Source: Trichomonas vaginalis G3
Lineage: Eukaryota > Parabasalia > Trichomonadida > Trichomonadidae
Reading direction: 5' to 3'
DNA: 64,000 nt
Assembly (NCBI RefSeq): GCF_026262505.1
Contig: NC_067206.1
Span: forward strand, 2,542,001-2,606,000
Below are positions 29,032 to 37,507 of this stretch, one piece after another. Made by a program: the position numbers and the translations under genes. Below the pieces are notes generated by a model that saw only the letters and a program-made list of their open reading frames with translations, was not told where the DNA came from and did not search any database. The stretch's first letter is position 1; each line of letters starts with the position of its first letter.

Positions 29032-29234
29032 TTATATATAATAATAAAAATGTTTTTACCCGAAAAGTGACAGAAAAGTGACAAACATGAAAACATATAT
29101 AATTTGTGAAAAGTGAAACATTATATAATGTTTTCGACCCAGAAGAAGGCTTCTTCCCAGAAGCAATGGAGGAGGAAGAAGAGTCCTCCGAGTTCACACC
29201 AGAAGACTAACAATTTTCCGAATAAAAACTTCAT
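29032..29234. other. Right subterminal region of Polinton 1
   Basis: Contains repeated AAAAGTGACA phrases, and at 29104-29208 on the plus strand an ATG-less frame that looks coding (LYNVFDPEEGFFPEAMEEEE then SSEFTPED stop). It is shared with Polinton 2 (31340-31470) and the left end of Polinton 3. Confidence 0.5.
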
Positions 29235-29300
29235 TTATACTAAACATCTTCGGGGCTAGAGGGCACGAAGTGCCTGGAAGCCCCACTACCTTTTTTTTTT
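29235..29300 (-). repeat. Polinton 1 right terminal inverted repeat
   Basis: A 56-bp inverted copy of 3859-3914, followed by ten T residues. Confidence 0.9.
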
Positions 29301-29306
29301 AACATA

Positions 29307-30235
29307 TTAAATTTCCTAATTATTTTTTCTTCTTGGGAAAATTTTTGAATTCGAATAGAAAATTCAATAAATTGAAATTGGGTTGAAAGAATTCTCCATA
29401 TTAACTTGTCATATATTTCAGATCATATAAATTAAGTTAATTAAATTTTTTAAAAACCTTAATAGGATAAAAAAAAAGAATTTACACTCTCTCACTTTGA
29501 AAACGTAGAAAATGCCAATATATTGGTATACATTTTAGTTTTGTTAAGTTTACAAAACGATTACTCTAGATTTTAAAGATTTATCAAGAATTTAGAGAAT
29601 ATCCTTCTCAAAACAACTTCAATAGCGAAGGATTAGTATTGAATCGGATTTGTAACATAATTATAGTACATTACAATACAATTTCTCCGACTTTTAAATA
29701 TTTTTGAAATATTTACAAAATATGCTCTTTCTATCATCGATACTTTAATACAGAGCAAATTTAGTAAATGTCATCACGTTATTTTTTCATAAATCGTTTT
29801 CGAACTTTTGAAATATTTATTTTAAACCAGTTTTCTACATTTAATACGTGAATTATATCAAAAGTAGATGGGCGATACTTGTAAATCTATTTAAACTATT
29901 AGTTTGCTATTATTGAAGAACTTTATAATTTTTTTTCTTATGTATGGAATTAAAGATAATTTTGCCGATTCCAACTGGTTTTTCTATATGAGTTAAATAT
30001 GCCAAGTGAAATTGGACTTGCCAATATTGTAAATTGAAGTATGGACTATATATCGATTTTCATTGATTGATGAATAACTCGGAGTAATGTAATTGTTGAT
30101 AATGAAAAATAGTTTTCAATTGCTGGTAAGGGCCAATGTATGTTCAATAGCTCCGAAAGCAAAAAATGCACGTTTAGAAAAAGACGATAACGATTAAATT
30201 ACAAAATCGATAACGACGACGATTAAATTACAAAA
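29307..30235. other. Host intergenic DNA without a recognised gene
   Basis: AT-rich sequence between Polinton 1 and the Myb gene. No long frame, RNA gene or repeat was recognised. Confidence 0.5.
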
Positions 30236-30631
30236 TCAATAATGACCCATCTTCTTCTGATTCTTTTTTATCTGATGGCGAGTAAGGAGTTGGAATTGGT
30301 TTCTAATGGCATTTCCTGTACGCCCTTCCATAAAGTGTGATATTTTATTCCATTGATTTCCATACTCTTGATATTTTTCTAAAATGATTCTATTCTCTTC
30401 TTCTGTCCATGTACTGACTTTAATTTTAGGGCTGAGATAGTTTTGATACCTCTCTCTACACTGTCTAGGTGTTCTCATTTTCATCTTGATTGAGATTGAA
30501 CGCCAATTAGGATGAGAACCAAATTCGTTAACTAATTTCTTTAACTTGGCATCCTCTGCTGGAGTAAACTTAGCCCTCTTTTCGAAATTCGCCTCATGAG
30601 GGGACTGCCCATTTGGAAGAAGACGATCCAT
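30236..30631 (-). CDS. R2R3 Myb DNA-binding protein (131 aa)
   Basis: Intact. Two Myb repeats: residues about 19-69 (FTPAEDAKLKKLVNEFGSHP, NWRSISIKMKMRTPRQCRER) and about 72-120 (TWTEEENRIILEKYQEYGNQ, WNKISHFMEGRTGNAIRNQF), each with a helix-turn-helix and the spaced Trp or aromatic residues. Short proteins of just two Myb repeats are typical of the large T. vaginalis Myb family, which bind YAACKG-like or related sites and act as transcription regulators. The ATG at 30631 gives a short N-terminal arm before R2. It is the only gene in the host island between two inverted Polintons. Confidence 0.9.
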   Translation of the reverse strand: MDRLLPNGQSPHEANFEKRAKFTPAEDAKLKKLVNEFGSHPNWRSISIKMKMRTPRQCRERYQNYLSPKIKVSTWTEEENRIILEKYQEYGNQWNKISHFMEGRTGNAIRNQFQLLTRHQIKKNQKKMGHY

Positions 30632-31269
30632 TGCGCTATTTTATTAAATGTCTTAAAGTACTCAGAAATTTTTTATAAATTGAATATATCAGTAAACAAT
30701 GGAAAAGTGTAGTTTGTCGGATGGGCGTGCAATATATTCATGTAATATGATTATTCTCTATGTTTATAAACAAATAATCTTTTAAAATATCTTCGATTTT
30801 TGACAAGCTCCTCAATTCTTTTCAGAATCAATTTTTGAATGTCAATTCAAATTTTTGACGAAGAATAAAGGAATCTGTATGAGATGCATTAATGAAAAAT
30901 CAATAATACACAAAAATGAAATAGTTAAATTTTGAATGATAAACATTATATGACCAATTAACGAATATTGCATTATTTTTTTGATTTTCTACCTTAAAAA
31001 ATACTAACAGAACAACTTCCTCAATTTAACCAAATATAATTTTGAGTTACTCAGCCAATTATTTTTGTATACTCCATTCAATTGTTATTTTATATGCATA
31101 ACAAGAAAGTTCTCTTGAGATACGTACAATAAAGATATATACAAAGATTTAAATGATACTCAAATATTTCATATACACGTTAGATTTAATTATTGAAAAT
31201 TGTATAAGTATGAATTTCCGAAGTTTACACAAGGGCGAAAAATATTTTATTTAATATTATCTTGTTGAA
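30632..31269. other. Host intergenic DNA upstream of the Myb gene
   Basis: AT-rich, with no gene recognised. A clear TCA-type initiator just before the Myb ATG was not found. Confidence 0.45.
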
Positions 31270-31275
31270 CATATA
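31270..31275. repeat. Target-site duplication of Polinton 2, left
   Basis: CATATA directly precedes the terminal A tract and is repeated exactly at 55755-55760. Six bp is the Polinton integrase hallmark. Confidence 0.8.
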
Positions 31276-31339
31276 AAAAAAAAAGTAGTGGGGCTTCCAG
31301 GCACTTCGTGCCCTCTAGCCCCGAAGATGTTTAGTATAA
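31276..31339 (+). repeat. Polinton 2 left terminal inverted repeat
   Basis: Nine or ten A residues then the GTAGTGGGGCTTCC repeat with the GGCAC/GTGCC hairpin, nearly identical to both ends of Polinton 1. Confidence 0.9.
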
Positions 31340-31542
31340 ATGAAGTTTTTATTCGGAAAATTGTTAGTCTTCTGGTGTGAATTCGGAGGACTCTTCTTCC
31401 TCCTCCATTGCTTCTGGGAAGAAGCCTTCTTCTGGGTCGAAAACATTATATAATGTTTCACTTTTCACAAATTATATATGTTTTCATGTTTGTCACTTTT
31501 CTGTCACTTTTCGGGTAAAAACATTTTTATTATTATATATAA

Positions 31543-32361
31543 ATGAATTTTACAAAACCACCGTTACCGTTCTTTGGAAATAAGAGTAAATGTAAAGATA
31601 TTATATTGAGAGAACTTAAGAAACTACCGAATGGTCTAACATTTGTAGATTTGTTCGGTGGAAGTTTCTATATATCCCATTTATGTCATACAATATTCCC
31701 AGACTCAAAGATTATATGCAATGACTTCGACAACTATATGGACCGTCTCAAACATATACCAGACACAAACAATATATTGAAAGAGTTAAAAGAAAAGATA
31801 CCTATAGGTAAGATGGAACGTATACCATTAGATAAGAAAAATATTGTGAGAGAGGTTTTGAAAAAAGCAGAATATATAGACTGGGATAGTATATCTGCTA
31901 GACTATTATATAGTGGTTCTATAAGAGTTCATGACATTGAAACACTTATGTCAAAAGTTTTATATCTTAACTATACAAATGTTTTCAAAGAGGACATAGA
32001 AAAATATATTGAGGGTATAGAGTTTGTGAGATGTCATTGGACAGAGTTGTATGAAAAATATAAAGACAAGGAAAATGTTTTCTTTATAGTGGACCCGCCG
32101 TTCTATAACACATGGGATTTTCAATACCAAGTAGACTGGACTTTGAGAGACTCTTTAGAAACTTTAGACGTTTTACATAACCATCCATGCTTTTACTTTA
32201 CATCCGATAAAAGTGGTTTGGAAACCGTTATGAAATGGTTAGAGGACATACATGACTATGAGTTTAGATATGACAAGATAGAATATGAGAGAGGTCCTAT
32301 AAACCGGAGAAAGTGTCACAATAACGAAATTTTATTAGTAAGTAAATGTGGTTTGAAATAG
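31543..32361 (+). CDS. D12-class adenine-N6 DNA methyltransferase (272 aa)
   Basis: Intact. Motifs in order: PPLPFFGNKSK (AdoMet-binding F-x-G-x-K type start, residues about 6-16), VDLFGGSFYIS (motif I, about 36-46), CNDFDN (motif II), and FFIVDPPFYNTW (catalytic DPPY-type motif IV, about 185-196). This order and the length of about 270 residues are those of Dam/DpnM-like D12 enzymes, many of which methylate adenine in GATC; specificity here is not proven. It may mark element DNA, protect it, or alter host transcription, as 6mA is a known mark in T. vaginalis. It is the outermost gene on this side, preceded by TTTTTATTATTATATATAA, and overlaps the next gene by 16 bp. Confidence 0.88.
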   Translation: MNFTKPPLPFFGNKSKCKDIILRELKKLPNGLTFVDLFGGSFYISHLCHTIFPDSKIICNDFDNYMDRLKHIPDTNNILKELKEKIPIGKMERIPLDKKNIVREVLKKAEYIDWDSISARLLYSGSIRVHDIETLMSKVLYLNYTNVFKEDIEKYIEGIEFVRCHWTELYEKYKDKENVFFIVDPPFYNTWDFQYQVDWTLRDSLETLDVLHNHPCFYFTSDKSGLETVMKWLEDIHDYEFRYDKIEYERGPINRRKCHNNEILLVSKCGLK

Positions 32362-32477
32362 GACTACTTGTTTTAGGTTTTTTCCATTGTGTCATTTATT
32401 TCTTTGACGTGGCAGAAAAGTACAGAGAATATGAAGATGAACCAATGCCTGCAAATGTTCAGCATATGTACTCGTAA
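32346..32477 (+). CDS. 43-aa single-pass membrane protein
   Basis: The same protein as at 28098-28229: hydrophobic helix IGLLVLGFFHCVIYFF then an acidic tail. Its start lies inside the methyltransferase 3' end, so the two may be co-expressed. Confidence 0.6.
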   Translation: MWFEIGLLVLGFFHCVIYFFDVAEKYREYEDEPMPANVQHMYS

Positions 32478-32500
32478 GAGATATTTTTATCTAATATTAA

Positions 32501-32863
32501 ATGGACGCACAGAACTTAGCGAATGCACAGCAACCTGGACAACCAAACCCAGAGAATATTCCAAATGAAGTTAGAATACAAACTGCAATGGCAAACTATG
32601 GTCAAGTGCCAACAGATGTACAAATGCAAACTGCCATGTCAAATGACGCTGCGTTAGGTTTGCCACCATGGTATGCAAATATGAGATGGAAAGAGTTTTA
32701 TACAAACCCTGAAGTGGGATATAAACAACTTTATGCAGATGACGCGAACACAGGAGTTGACCCAGAATATGTTTTCTACCAGAGGAGAAACAGAATGTAT
32801 GAGCTCCAGTTAAAGAATGCTATGGAACTCAACAGGAAACGTAAGAGACTAGGCGGACATTAG
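32501..32863 (+). CDS. Conserved Polinton protein (120 aa)
   Basis: Identical by eye to 27712-28074: duplicated QTAM motif, Trp/Tyr-rich centre, basic C-terminal helix. Leader ATTTTTATCTAATATTAA. Confidence 0.6.
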   Translation: MDAQNLANAQQPGQPNPENIPNEVRIQTAMANYGQVPTDVQMQTAMSNDAALGLPPWYANMRWKEFYTNPEVGYKQLYADDANTGVDPEYVFYQRRNRMYELQLKNAMELNRKRKRLGGH

Positions 32864-32881
32864 ATTTTTACATATAGTAAA

Positions 32882-33124
32882 ATGGGTTTCTTCAGTAAGA
32901 TAGGAAACTTCTTTCGAAATGTTGGAAGAGGTATATGGAATGGAATAAAATCTGTCGGAAGAGGAATTTGGAACGGAGTCAAAAATATTGGTAAAAGAGT
33001 AGGTCAGTTCGTTGGTATTATACCTAACGACCCTGAACCAGAAGAGCAAGCTCCTGTTATACAACAGCCTGAACCTGCACCACAGTCTAGTTGGCAACCA
33101 AATCCAACACCTCAACCGTATTAA
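32882..33124 (+). CDS. Amphipathic Gly/Trp-repeat protein (80 aa)
   Basis: Identical by eye to 27451-27693 (MGFFSKIGNFFRNVGRGIWN start, Pro/Gln tail). Likely membrane-active; inference. Confidence 0.6.
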   Translation: MGFFSKIGNFFRNVGRGIWNGIKSVGRGIWNGVKNIGKRVGQFVGIIPNDPEPEEQAPVIQQPEPAPQSSWQPNPTPQPY

Positions 33125-33127
33125 AAA

Positions 33128-33974
33128 TTATATTTTTACCGTTCGATAGTAGTTGTATATGAAACTAAGTTCTAAGTAAAACGCATGGTATAATGGAATT
33201 ATTCTTTTTCTTCCATCTGTAGTAAACCATACTTGAAAGTCTGAAATACTTCCACTTGGTGGTTCGTATAACTTTGTAGGTTTTTCGTAAAAGTCATTTG
33301 CCAAGCATAAGAAAGAGTTTTGGGCGCCAGAAAATGAAGCATGAACAATAATAGCATCTTGGTCGAAAACATTTTCATATGTTCCATTAGGGTTTTCGAC
33401 TTCATAAAAGTCTGGGTGTACTGGATATGCTGCAGGCTGATTTAACATCCTCATAAATCTATACCATGCCAAGTTGTTATATTTTGTAGAAATATAAACG
33501 TTTTCTCCAAGGTCTTCTATTTTATTGATTTTAACAGTTGCATTTTTCCTGTCATAAATAATATCGAGATGGTACTCTCCTTCGTCAATGTTATACTGGT
33601 TTGCATATTCGATATAGATATCGTTTATTTTTTCTTGAAAAGCTTGAAGAGTTGTTTCTAAGTTTACAAGCAAACTAACTTGTAAAAGTTTTCCCTGTTC
33701 AAATTTCTCATACATACGTTTTTCTTTGTTATAGTATCGAACTTCAAAACGACCGTAAATGGGAACCATGTATGGCTTCTGAAATGAACTTCATTCTACG
33801 AAAGCCAATAGCTTTTGTGACAGATGGGTCTCTTAACCATCTTAATGGGTAGTCAAAACGATAGCCTTCATGCTTTACGGTCTCTGTCTCAAACTTTTGA
33901 CCGACATTAGTAAAAAGTTCATCTAATGGTTTAGTTGTAGCAACTCTTGAATTTTCTTTTTCTATTGAAAGCAT
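33128..33974 (-). pseudogene. Polinton protein of the 286-aa family, broken
   Basis: Counterpart of 26599-27446 (MLSIEKENSRVATTKPLDEL start). The only member of this family in Polinton 2. Broken (about one or two breaks). Confidence 0.6.
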
Positions 33975-33992
33975 ATTTTATCTAGAATAAAA
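33975..33992. promoter_or_regulatory. 18-bp bidirectional start region
   Basis: Counterpart of 26581-26598 between the opposed ATGs of the 286-aa-family and fibre genes. Confidence 0.65.
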
Positions 33993-35316
33993 ATGTCGAA
34001 AGATATTGCTTCCATAAGAGAAATACAACACAACCGACAACTCATTATGCAAGCTCTAAATAAGAACACAACAAACTTTTCAAACTATTCTAAGATATCT
34101 GAGTCATTGAAAGAAGGAAACTTAAAACTGACAATAAACCCAATGACAGATGAGTTTCTGTTTCAAGACAAGAAGAACAATACTGTCTGTATAAATCCAA
34201 CAAAAGGAACTTTAAACGAGAAACCTATAAATGAACTTCTTTTGAAAGCAGATGTTGACAACAAAGCTGACAAAGAATATGTAGACGATGCAATAGCAAA
34301 AGAAGAAGAAAGAGCTAACAATGCTTATGCAACAAAAGAACATACTCATCCTGAACTAGCAGACAAAACATATGTTGACAATAAAATGTCAAGTGAAGTG
34401 ACAAGAGCTGAAAACGAATATTCTAAAAAGACTCATATACATTCTATATCTGAAATAACAGACTTACAAGAAACCTTAAACAGTAAAAGTGCCGTTGGAC
34501 ATACACATACCATTGCAAATATTACAAACTTACAAGAAACCTTAAACAGGAAAAGTGCCGTTGGACATACACATTCTATATCTGAAATAACAGACTTAAA
34601 CGTTAGCCTTGAAAAGAAAGCAAATAAGACTCATACACATACAAGTTTTACAACTGTTGCTATAGAAAGTATTGAAGGAACGGTTGAAGAAACTGGTGGG
34701 GATGCATTATATTGTAAACCTCCTAACTTTCCACAAGGTTTAACATCGGATGACGACATAACGACGATGAGAAACATTAGATGTAAAGATGTTTATGTCA
34801 TGAAGGATGAACATAATATTAAATTCACTGCTCAAGATTTATATGACAAGAAAGCAGACAAAACAGAGCTTCAAACATTAAAGACAGAAATACTTCAACA
34901 TTATATCCTATAGGCTCTATTTATACGTCAATGAACTCTACCAGACCAGAAAACTTGGTTTTGGAACTTGGACTCAAATAGTCGACAGGTTTTTGTATTG
35001 TGCAAACTCTTCAAAGGAAACAGGTGGAAGTAAAACGATTTCAGGTGAAAATTTACCTGCACATAGTCACTACATAGATTTAAGTACATCTCAAGCAGGT
35101 TGGCATAAGCATAAATTTTGGGATTGGTCAGCAATGAAAAAGGTAAAGGATATGAGTTAAAGACAACGTTCAGTTTGCTATAAATTGTTTCTGGGTAACA
35201 CTCAGGGAGATGGAAACCATACACATCGCGTTTCAGGATATACGCAAACAACGGGACAAAGTAAAGAATACATGCCACCTTACATGACAGTTTACGCATG
35301 GTATAGAAATGCTTAG
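33993..35316 (+). pseudogene. Bacteriophage tail-fibre-like protein, variant shaft, broken
   Basis: The same head as 26580 (MSKDIASIREIQHNRQLIMQ) and the same kind of C-terminal tip (GGSKTISGENLPAHSHYIDL, NHTHRVSGYTQTTGQ, PPYMTVYAWYRNA). The shaft differs: it has two units of the type ITDLQETLNSKSAVGHTH, each ending in a metal-binding HTH motif, and lacks the KADEECVASALEKKADKEYV region of element 1. Both unit types are standard in phage fibres. Broken (about two or three breaks). Confidence 0.85.
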
Positions 35317-36271
35317 TCGTCATTTTCAACTTCTTTAGCATATTCGTCAGGAGTTGTCTTATATTTGTTAGGAACTGTCTTTGAAAGTATACCACCTTGA
35401 ACTTTGACAAGTTTGAAACGAGGTCTGACAATAGTAGTTTTATCTTCTGCTTGCAGTCTGTACATTTTGCCATGTTTGCCTAAAACTTCATAATATTCTC
35501 TTGTATACTTTCTTCTATTTTTACGAACACGAATGTGAGTACCTGTCGGGTTCCCATTGTTGTCATAGTCAATAGTATTTTCATATGGGTCGCGTTTAGG
35601 TATTTCTATTTTTACTTTGTCACCTTTCTGAAGTTTGAAGCCCGGCATTCTTTCTTGTTTGTCTCTTTTGACTAAATTATTAAATATATAGTCTTTCTCT
35701 AAGTCAGGGTTGTTTTTCATTTCTTCGGGGGAGTGGTTTCCCAAACCTTTTTGTTTACGGCTATTGTAAATATTTAAAACTTGTCTCATCTTTGCCATGG
35801 AGAAGTGTCTATATTTGTCGTCATATGACATTTCATTTGCTTCACCACCTTGTGGTTGGTTTAAGTCTCTTAACATTTTTATACAACCGTCAATGACACC
35901 AAGAGCAGAATGGTTTTGGTCGACAATGAAATATTGGTTTACATTTTTTGAACGCAGATAGTTTTTTACATCATCTGATTTGAAAGAACTTTCACAGTCA
36001 GATGTCAGTTTTGTTGGATGGTATTTGTCAACGAATATTGTCAAAGCAGTTTTCACATCTAAAATATTTTTGGACCATAATGGTATGGCTTCACAGTATC
36101 TTGTGTTTTGACCGACAAATATTAGCCAGTATGGTGGTCCATCTTTCTAACTCTCGGAATGTTTTCCAAGATATCCATAAACCAAGCATTTGGTGTTGAA
36201 CTAAAGATTTTTATCATGAGTGCTTTCTTTGTCGCTTTAGAAACATAGGGGTCCTTGTTTGGATTCGTCAT
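35313..36271 (-). pseudogene. Retroviral-type (RVE) integrase, broken
   Basis: Counterpart of 24221-25175 with KLTSDCESSFKSDDVKNYL, NHSALGVIDGCIKMLRDL and the C-terminal SH3-like region. Broken (about one or two breaks). Confidence 0.88.
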
Positions 36272-36288
36272 TTTTTATCCTATAAGAA
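36272..36288. promoter_or_regulatory. 17-bp bidirectional start region
   Basis: Counterpart of 24204-24220 between the integrase and the Gly-rich protein start codons. Confidence 0.65.
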
Positions 36289-36687
36289 ATGGGTTTATTT
36301 GGCGCATTAGCAGGAGTTGCATCCAGATTTTTGCCCGCAGTGGGAACAATAGCCAGAGGTGTATTTGGAGTTGGAAGGAAGATTTTGAGTACATTAGGTA
36401 TACTTAAAGAGAAAGCACAACCTATTATACAAACTGTACAGAAAGGTTGGGTAGCACGAGATGCAACAAATCTTATTCCAAATCCTGAAACAAGAGGAAA
36501 AGTTCAAGGATGGATGGACAATGTAGGAAGACAAGCAGGAAACTATTATAACAAAGCAAATGACTACTATAACCAAGCAGGACACTATATGGACCAAGGT
36601 GAAAGATTCTTTAACAGAGGATATAACCATGCACAACAATGGGTAAACAATAACCAACCTCAACCGCCTCAAACGTGGGGAATGTAA
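36289..36687 (+). CDS. Gly-rich protein with fusion-peptide-like start (132 aa)
   Basis: Counterpart of 23802-24203, whole; MGLFGALAGVASRFLPAVGT start and Asn/Tyr/Gln repeats are conserved. Confidence 0.6.
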   Translation: MGLFGALAGVASRFLPAVGTIARGVFGVGRKILSTLGILKEKAQPIIQTVQKGWVARDATNLIPNPETRGKVQGWMDNVGRQAGNYYNKANDYYNQAGHYMDQGERFFNRGYNHAQQWVNNNQPQPPQTWGM

Positions 36688-36706
36688 AGTTTTTTACTGA
36701 GATGAA

Positions 36707-36859
36707 ATGAACAATACAGCATTGAGACAAATGGGTTCAAGATGGATTTGTCGGCTTCCAGCAGTTACACAACGTGTTTGTCAAGTTCTTCCTATACCTC
36801 AGGAAGTTTTAGACCGACTTAAAAAACAACAACAACCAGTTGAAAACAAACCAAACTAA
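36707..36859 (+). CDS. Small basic Polinton protein (50 aa)
   Basis: MNNTALRQMGSRWICRLPAV followed by a Val/Pro-rich stretch and a Lys/Gln tail. The leader TTTTTTACTGAGATGAAATG is also used, almost unchanged, by the next gene. Too short for family recognition; the Polinton 1 counterpart is at 23632-23782. Confidence 0.55.
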   Translation: MNNTALRQMGSRWICRLPAVTQRVCQVLPIPQEVLDRLKKQQQPVENKPN

Positions 36860-36878
36860 AATTTTTTACTGAGATGAA

Positions 36879-37462
36879 ATGACCGAAGAAGTTGAAACGG
36901 TAGATTTGACACCACAAACAAAAAGTTCAGAACCATTGTCAAAACCTGTCAAAGAACTTACAGATGAAGAGAAAAATTCAATAATAGAAAGTGCCAGGTC
37001 TGGAAATACAAACCCTAACTACAAAGTCACTTTTCATAAAAATGGAACGGCTAGTATCTCAAAAAAGAAACAGACTCTCACAAATAAAATATTGAAGTCT
37101 GAAGGAGCTTTCGAGACAACAGATGGAAAAGTTTACTTCACTGACCAACAGTTCATTATAGAACATCTCATTGACTTAGAGTCGAAATATTCTAAACTTT
37201 ACAACAAACACAAAAAGTTGAAAGGAAAACAAAAACAAATGGCATATGATATTTATGAAGATGTTGACGACACAACTGTTCCTGCAAGTGAAGTAAAGTC
37301 AGAGAACCGAAAAGTGACGAAAAACCGATAGAAGAAGAAAAACCAAAAACTGAAGATAAACCAAAACCAAAGTTTAGTTTGGAAACTAAACCAAGTCAAC
37401 CTTCATTAGCTGGTATGGGTTGGCGTCAAAGACTTATGGCAGCAGGCGGTTATGTAAAGTAA
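36879..37462 (+). pseudogene. Charged Polinton protein of about 193 aa, broken
   Basis: Counterpart of 23033-23612. It has a module with NPNYKVTFHKNGTASISKKK, a coiled-coil LESKYSKLYNKHKKLKGKQK, a Lys/Glu/Pro linker and the C-terminus GMGWRQRLMAAGGYVK. About one break. Confidence 0.55.
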
Positions 37463-37507
37463 AGAAAAAAATATTTTTTTTATTTTTATAAAAATGCCCC
37501 ATATAGA

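Larger units (their letters stand above)
3837..29300 (+). mobile_element. Polinton/Maverick element 1 (about 25.5 kb)
   Basis: A DNA element bounded by inverted ends, each an A/T homopolymer (22 A left, 10 T right) plus a 56-bp inverted repeat. It encodes the Polinton hallmark set: protein-primed DNA polymerase B, retroviral-type integrase, A32-like packaging ATPase and capsid-type proteins. It also encodes an SF3 helicase, KilA-N-type proteins, a tail-fibre-like protein and a D12 methyltransferase. Flanking hexamers AACAAA (3834-3839) and AACATA (29301-29306) may be a 6-bp target duplication with one mismatch. Treated as a fossil: both ends are present, the larger genes are broken (very roughly 20 breaks), and near identity to the other copies means it is young. 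Confidence 0.93.

Noticed and set aside
28991-29197. A 68-codon minus-strand frame starting MNSEDSSSSSIASG (also 31377-31583)
   Set aside because: It is antisense to the acidic coding-like tract and covers the methyltransferase start; the Ser run mirrors GGA/GAA codons on the other strand.
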